Source of the DNA: Lactobacillaceae bacterium AF64-9pH9TA
GTDB taxonomy: Bacteria; Bacillota; Bacilli; Lactobacillales; Lactobacillaceae
Assembly (NCBI GenBank): GCA_027681045.1
Contig: JAQDCK010000003.1
Span: 6,324-70,323 of the forward strand
Length of the DNA: 64,000 nucleotides
Direction of reading: 5' to 3'
Shown here: piece after piece, positions 62,020 through 64,000 of the stretch
How the letters are laid out: the number at the start of each line of letters is the position of its first letter
Numbering within the stretch: the stretch's first letter is position 1
Program-made: the position numbers and the translations under genes
Notes under the pieces: generated by a model
The model's input: only the letters and a program-made list of their open reading frames with translations
The model's database searches: none
What the model was told of the DNA's origin: nothing

Positions 62020-63165
62020 CTACAGGTTCAGCTTGACGATGACCCAGCCGATAAGGGACAGGATGATCAAGCCGGCGATCTGGTAGCCCAGCCACTTCGA
62101 GAAGAATTTCTTCTTGGCATCCTTGGAAGCGTGGGCGTAGAAGGTCCGCATGACCAGCATGTTGGCCATGGACCCGATTGGTGACCCGAAGCCGCCGATG
62201 TTGGAACCAAGGGTCAAGGCTTCAGCGTACTTGGAGAACTTGCCGACCAGGATGGTTGATGGCACGTTGCTCATGACCTGGCTGGACAGGATGGATGTCC
62301 AGTAAGTGCTCATTTCAGTGCCGACCAGGCCGTGGATCAGGGTCACGACAAAAGGAATCTGCTGGATGTCGCTGATAAAGATGAAGAAGAGGGTGAAGGT
62401 CAGCAAAAGGGAGTAGTCAATGTGGAGCAGGATCTTCCAGTTGACGATCAAGGCCCAGATGATGGAGGCCAACATTGGCATCCAGATTGGAACGAACTTG
62501 AAGACGCCGACGAAGAAGAAGCAGAAGATGACCGTGGTGATCATCGTCATTGGCCAGCTGACGTCGATTTCAACGACTTCCTGGGTCGGGATGTTCTTCT
62601 TCGGGATAAAGAAGAAGATGCAGAGAAAGACGACCATGGCCGCGATCAGGTAAGGCAGGGTCCACTTAAAGAAGGTAGCAGGCGCTAAGTGGTAGTTGGA
62701 GACCACGAAGATGTTGTGGGGGTTGCCCCATGGCGTGAAGGCCGCCCCGATGTTGGCCCCCATCCCGATCAAAGTGGCCGGCAGGATTTCCGGCAGCTTG
62801 TACTTCTTGGCGATGTTCAAGTACAGGGGAATCATGGTCAAGCAGGTGATGTCGTTACCCAGGAACATGCCCGAGAAGATGGACAAGAGAGTAAAGAGGA
62901 GGATCAGCTTCCGGGTGGAGTCAGCGATCGCCGTCAGTTTGTAGGCAATGATGTCTAGAACGTGCAGGTAGCTGTAGACCTGGATCAAGACCAGCATGGT
63001 CGTGACAGATTCAATCGTGTGCCAGTTCATGTCGGCGTTGCGCGGACGGGCAAAGAAAAGACTGATGATAGTGATCACGATGGTGATCTGCAGAATTCGG
63101 TCGCTAAAAATTTTCTTTAAGGTGGTCAAAAAATTATTTGAACTTGTGCTTTTGGCGGCTTCCAT
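62020..63165 (-). CDS. ArsB/NhaD-superfamily ion permease
   Basis: 381 residues with about ten helices. The pattern GNDITCLTMIPLYL and GANIGAAFTPWGNPHN, and the later SNVPSTIL and LGSNIGGFGSPIGSMANM, match citrate-transporter/ArsB-like permeases. The transported ion (dicarboxylate, citrate, Na+/H+) cannot be told from sequence. Monocistronic. Confidence 0.84.
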   Translation of the reverse strand: MEAAKSTSSNNFLTTLKKIFSDRILQITIVITIISLFFARPRNADMNWHTIESVTTMLVLIQVYSYLHVLDIIAYKLTAIADSTRKLILLFTLLSIFSGMFLGNDITCLTMIPLYLNIAKKYKLPEILPATLIGMGANIGAAFTPWGNPHNIFVVSNYHLAPATFFKWTLPYLIAAMVVFLCIFFFIPKKNIPTQEVVEIDVSWPMTMITTVIFCFFFVGVFKFVPIWMPMLASIIWALIVNWKILLHIDYSLLLTFTLFFIFISDIQQIPFVVTLIHGLVGTEMSTYWTSILSSQVMSNVPSTILVGKFSKYAEALTLGSNIGGFGSPIGSMANMLVMRTFYAHASKDAKKKFFSKWLGYQIAGLIILSLIGWVIVKLNL

Positions 63166-63686
63166 ATAAAATCCTCTACTCAGCTAGAATGGTGTTTGCA
63201 AGATTTACGTAAAGTTAACGAAAAGCGAAAATGAACTTTACTTTCGTGTAGTTCCATTGTCAACCATTTTTCCCTAAATCTCAATAGTTCAAAATTAACG
63301 AACAGATGTTATTGAAAAGATATTGGCGAAACGCGGCAGGTCAAAAATTCGGTTTTTTTAGCTTTTGGAAAAAACAGAAAAGATCTTAGAAAGCGGTTTA
63401 TATAGCTAAAATAAAGGGTTTATGCCGGAAGACAAAAAACGGACTTTGCTGCCTTTTTTAAGTGATTAAAACGTGTCGACTTTTTACACGGCCACAAAAA
63501 AGTTAAAAGCCTGCGTTTGATTTCTGAAATAATGTAAGCGCCACCGAAAGTGAAAAACAGAAGTGACAAATTGGCAAAAATCGCCTTGGACATTTTGCTA
63601 AATCCATTTAACATTTCTGACGGAAGGGATTTGCCCTTGCTTTTAGCTAAAAAGGGGCTGGAGGGGTAAAGAAATGCCGAAAAGGC
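63166..63686. other. AT-rich spacer, no supported gene
   Basis: Between the permease start and the 44-residue gene I see AT-rich sequence. A 64-codon minus-strand frame with a hydrophobic stretch (about 63422-63616) lacks a ribosome site and is not called. A weak cre-like AGAAAGCGGTTTAT lies near 63390. Confidence 0.4.
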
Positions 63687-63716
63687 TTGCCTAACATGGG
63701 AGAAGAGGGGTATAAT
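63687..63716 (+). promoter_or_regulatory. Promoter of the 44-residue gene
   Basis: TTGCCT (63687-63692) and a perfect TATAAT (63711-63716) are 18 bp apart. A 14-bp palindrome GATTTTCGAAAATC lies just downstream, in the 5' leader. Confidence 0.7.
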
Positions 63717-63756
63717 TACTACTGATTTTCGAAAATCGATGAAAGGATGAAGAGAC

Positions 63757-63891
63757 ATGTCAAGAAATATCCACACGGGTATCAACCCACACCGTCGTCC
63801 ACGTAACGCTTCTAACGCTAAGGAACGCGTTGCTCACGCCGCTGCTGTGATCAGCTTCCTGAACCAAGCAGCTAAGGACGAAAACAAGTAA
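63757..63891 (+). CDS. Small basic protein (44 residues), unknown
   Basis: 44 residues, beginning MSRNIHTGINPHRRPRNASN and ending DENK, with an Arg/His/Asn-rich N-half and a helix-forming C-half (VAHAAAVISFLNQAAK). It has a good promoter, AAAGGATGA before the ATG, highly expressed codon choice and a strong terminator, so it looks genuine. It is not hydrophobic and has no known motif. RNA or DNA binding is possible from composition only. Confidence 0.75.
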   Translation: MSRNIHTGINPHRRPRNASNAKERVAHAAAVISFLNQAAKDENK

Positions 63892-63911
63892 TTTGTTTTT
63901 AAACAGACAAT

Positions 63912-63944
63912 AAAGACTCTGGCTTTTGGCCAGGGTCTTTTTTT
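63912..63944 (+). terminator. Terminator of the 44-residue gene
   Basis: AAGACTCTGGC and GCCAGGGTCTT (one G-U pair) close a short loop and seven Ts follow. Confidence 0.87.
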
Positions 63945-64000
63945 CGCCTGCTTTTTGCCTTATGATAGGAAAAAAGCTAAGAGGCAAGTAAGGAAATAAG

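Noticed and set aside
63420..63785. Minus-strand frame of up to 121 codons with a hydrophobic stretch
   Set aside because: It runs antisense over the promoter and start of the 44-residue gene and has no ribosome site at any of its ATG codons.

Overview
The window fits Lactobacillus delbrueckii (L. leichmannii type). It encodes a 739-residue monomeric adenosylcobalamin-dependent ribonucleotide reductase, a 333-residue D-lactate dehydrogenase (the species makes D-lactate), and a CbrT-type B12 uptake protein. Coding sequence is GC-rich, third positions strongly so. The walRKHIJ-htrA-rlmH block, a parS-like site and DnaA-box-like repeats suggest the replication origin is not far away, but dnaA is not in view.

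Layout. (1) 0.1-2.1 kb: an apparently intact IS200/IS605-type element with divergent tnpA and tnpB. (2) 2.2-4.1 kb: an L-2-hydroxyacid dehydrogenase and an aldo/keto reductase. (3) 4.3-8.3 kb: a B12 economy cluster. NrdR-box-controlled nrdJ is followed by a secreted DUF4430 protein, cbrT and a PduO-type adenosyltransferase, so uptake, cofactor activation and use sit together. (4) 8.5-14.1 kb: ldhA, a deformylase-like gene, a methionine T-box ahead of luxS and an NlpA-type binding protein, and an acyl-CoA dehydrogenase fused to an EtfA FAD domain. (5) 14.3-24.7 kb: an ABC exporter pair, a MutS2-like ATPase without an Smr domain, a LysR regulator facing a MetE-type methyltransferase, glucokinase and ldhL. 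(6) 24.7-25.4 kb: a gene-poor stretch with hairpins and one small ORF.

(7) 25.4-42.9 kb is the most distinctive region. It holds four MFS transporters, two cytoplasmic FMN/FAD fumarate-reductase-like flavoproteins, two shikimate/quinate dehydrogenases, a type I 3-dehydroquinate dehydratase, two LysR regulators, a cinnamoyl-esterase-like hydrolase, a second esterase-like hydrolase and a small membrane protein. My inference is a pathway for plant hydroxycinnamoyl-quinate esters such as chlorogenate. The esterase would release hydroxycinnamate and quinate. Dehydrogenases and dehydratase would interconvert quinate and shikimate. The flavoproteins would use the alpha,beta-unsaturated acids as electron sinks. 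LysR-type palindromes and CcpA cre-like sites lie before the key promoters. Both flavoproteins end in SGASH, and in one the C-terminus repeats its own N-terminal FMN-attachment heptapeptide, so a second covalent flavin is possible.

(8) 42.9-45.6 kb: two acyltransferases flanking a family 8 glycosyltransferase, and tRNA-Lys(CTT). (9) 45.8-54 kb: walR, walK, walH, walI, walJ, htrA, a DnaA-box-rich spacer and rlmH. (10) 54-64 kb: a frameshifted membrane gene, a flavin split-barrel protein, a TPP-riboswitch-controlled YkoD/YkoC-like ECF pair without an S component, a 14-TM MFS exporter with an AraC-type regulator, a small two-gene unit, htpX-lemA, an ion permease and a short, well-signalled 44-residue gene.

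No prophage, CRISPR array or rRNA was seen. Functions come from motif recognition by eye; no database search was possible.
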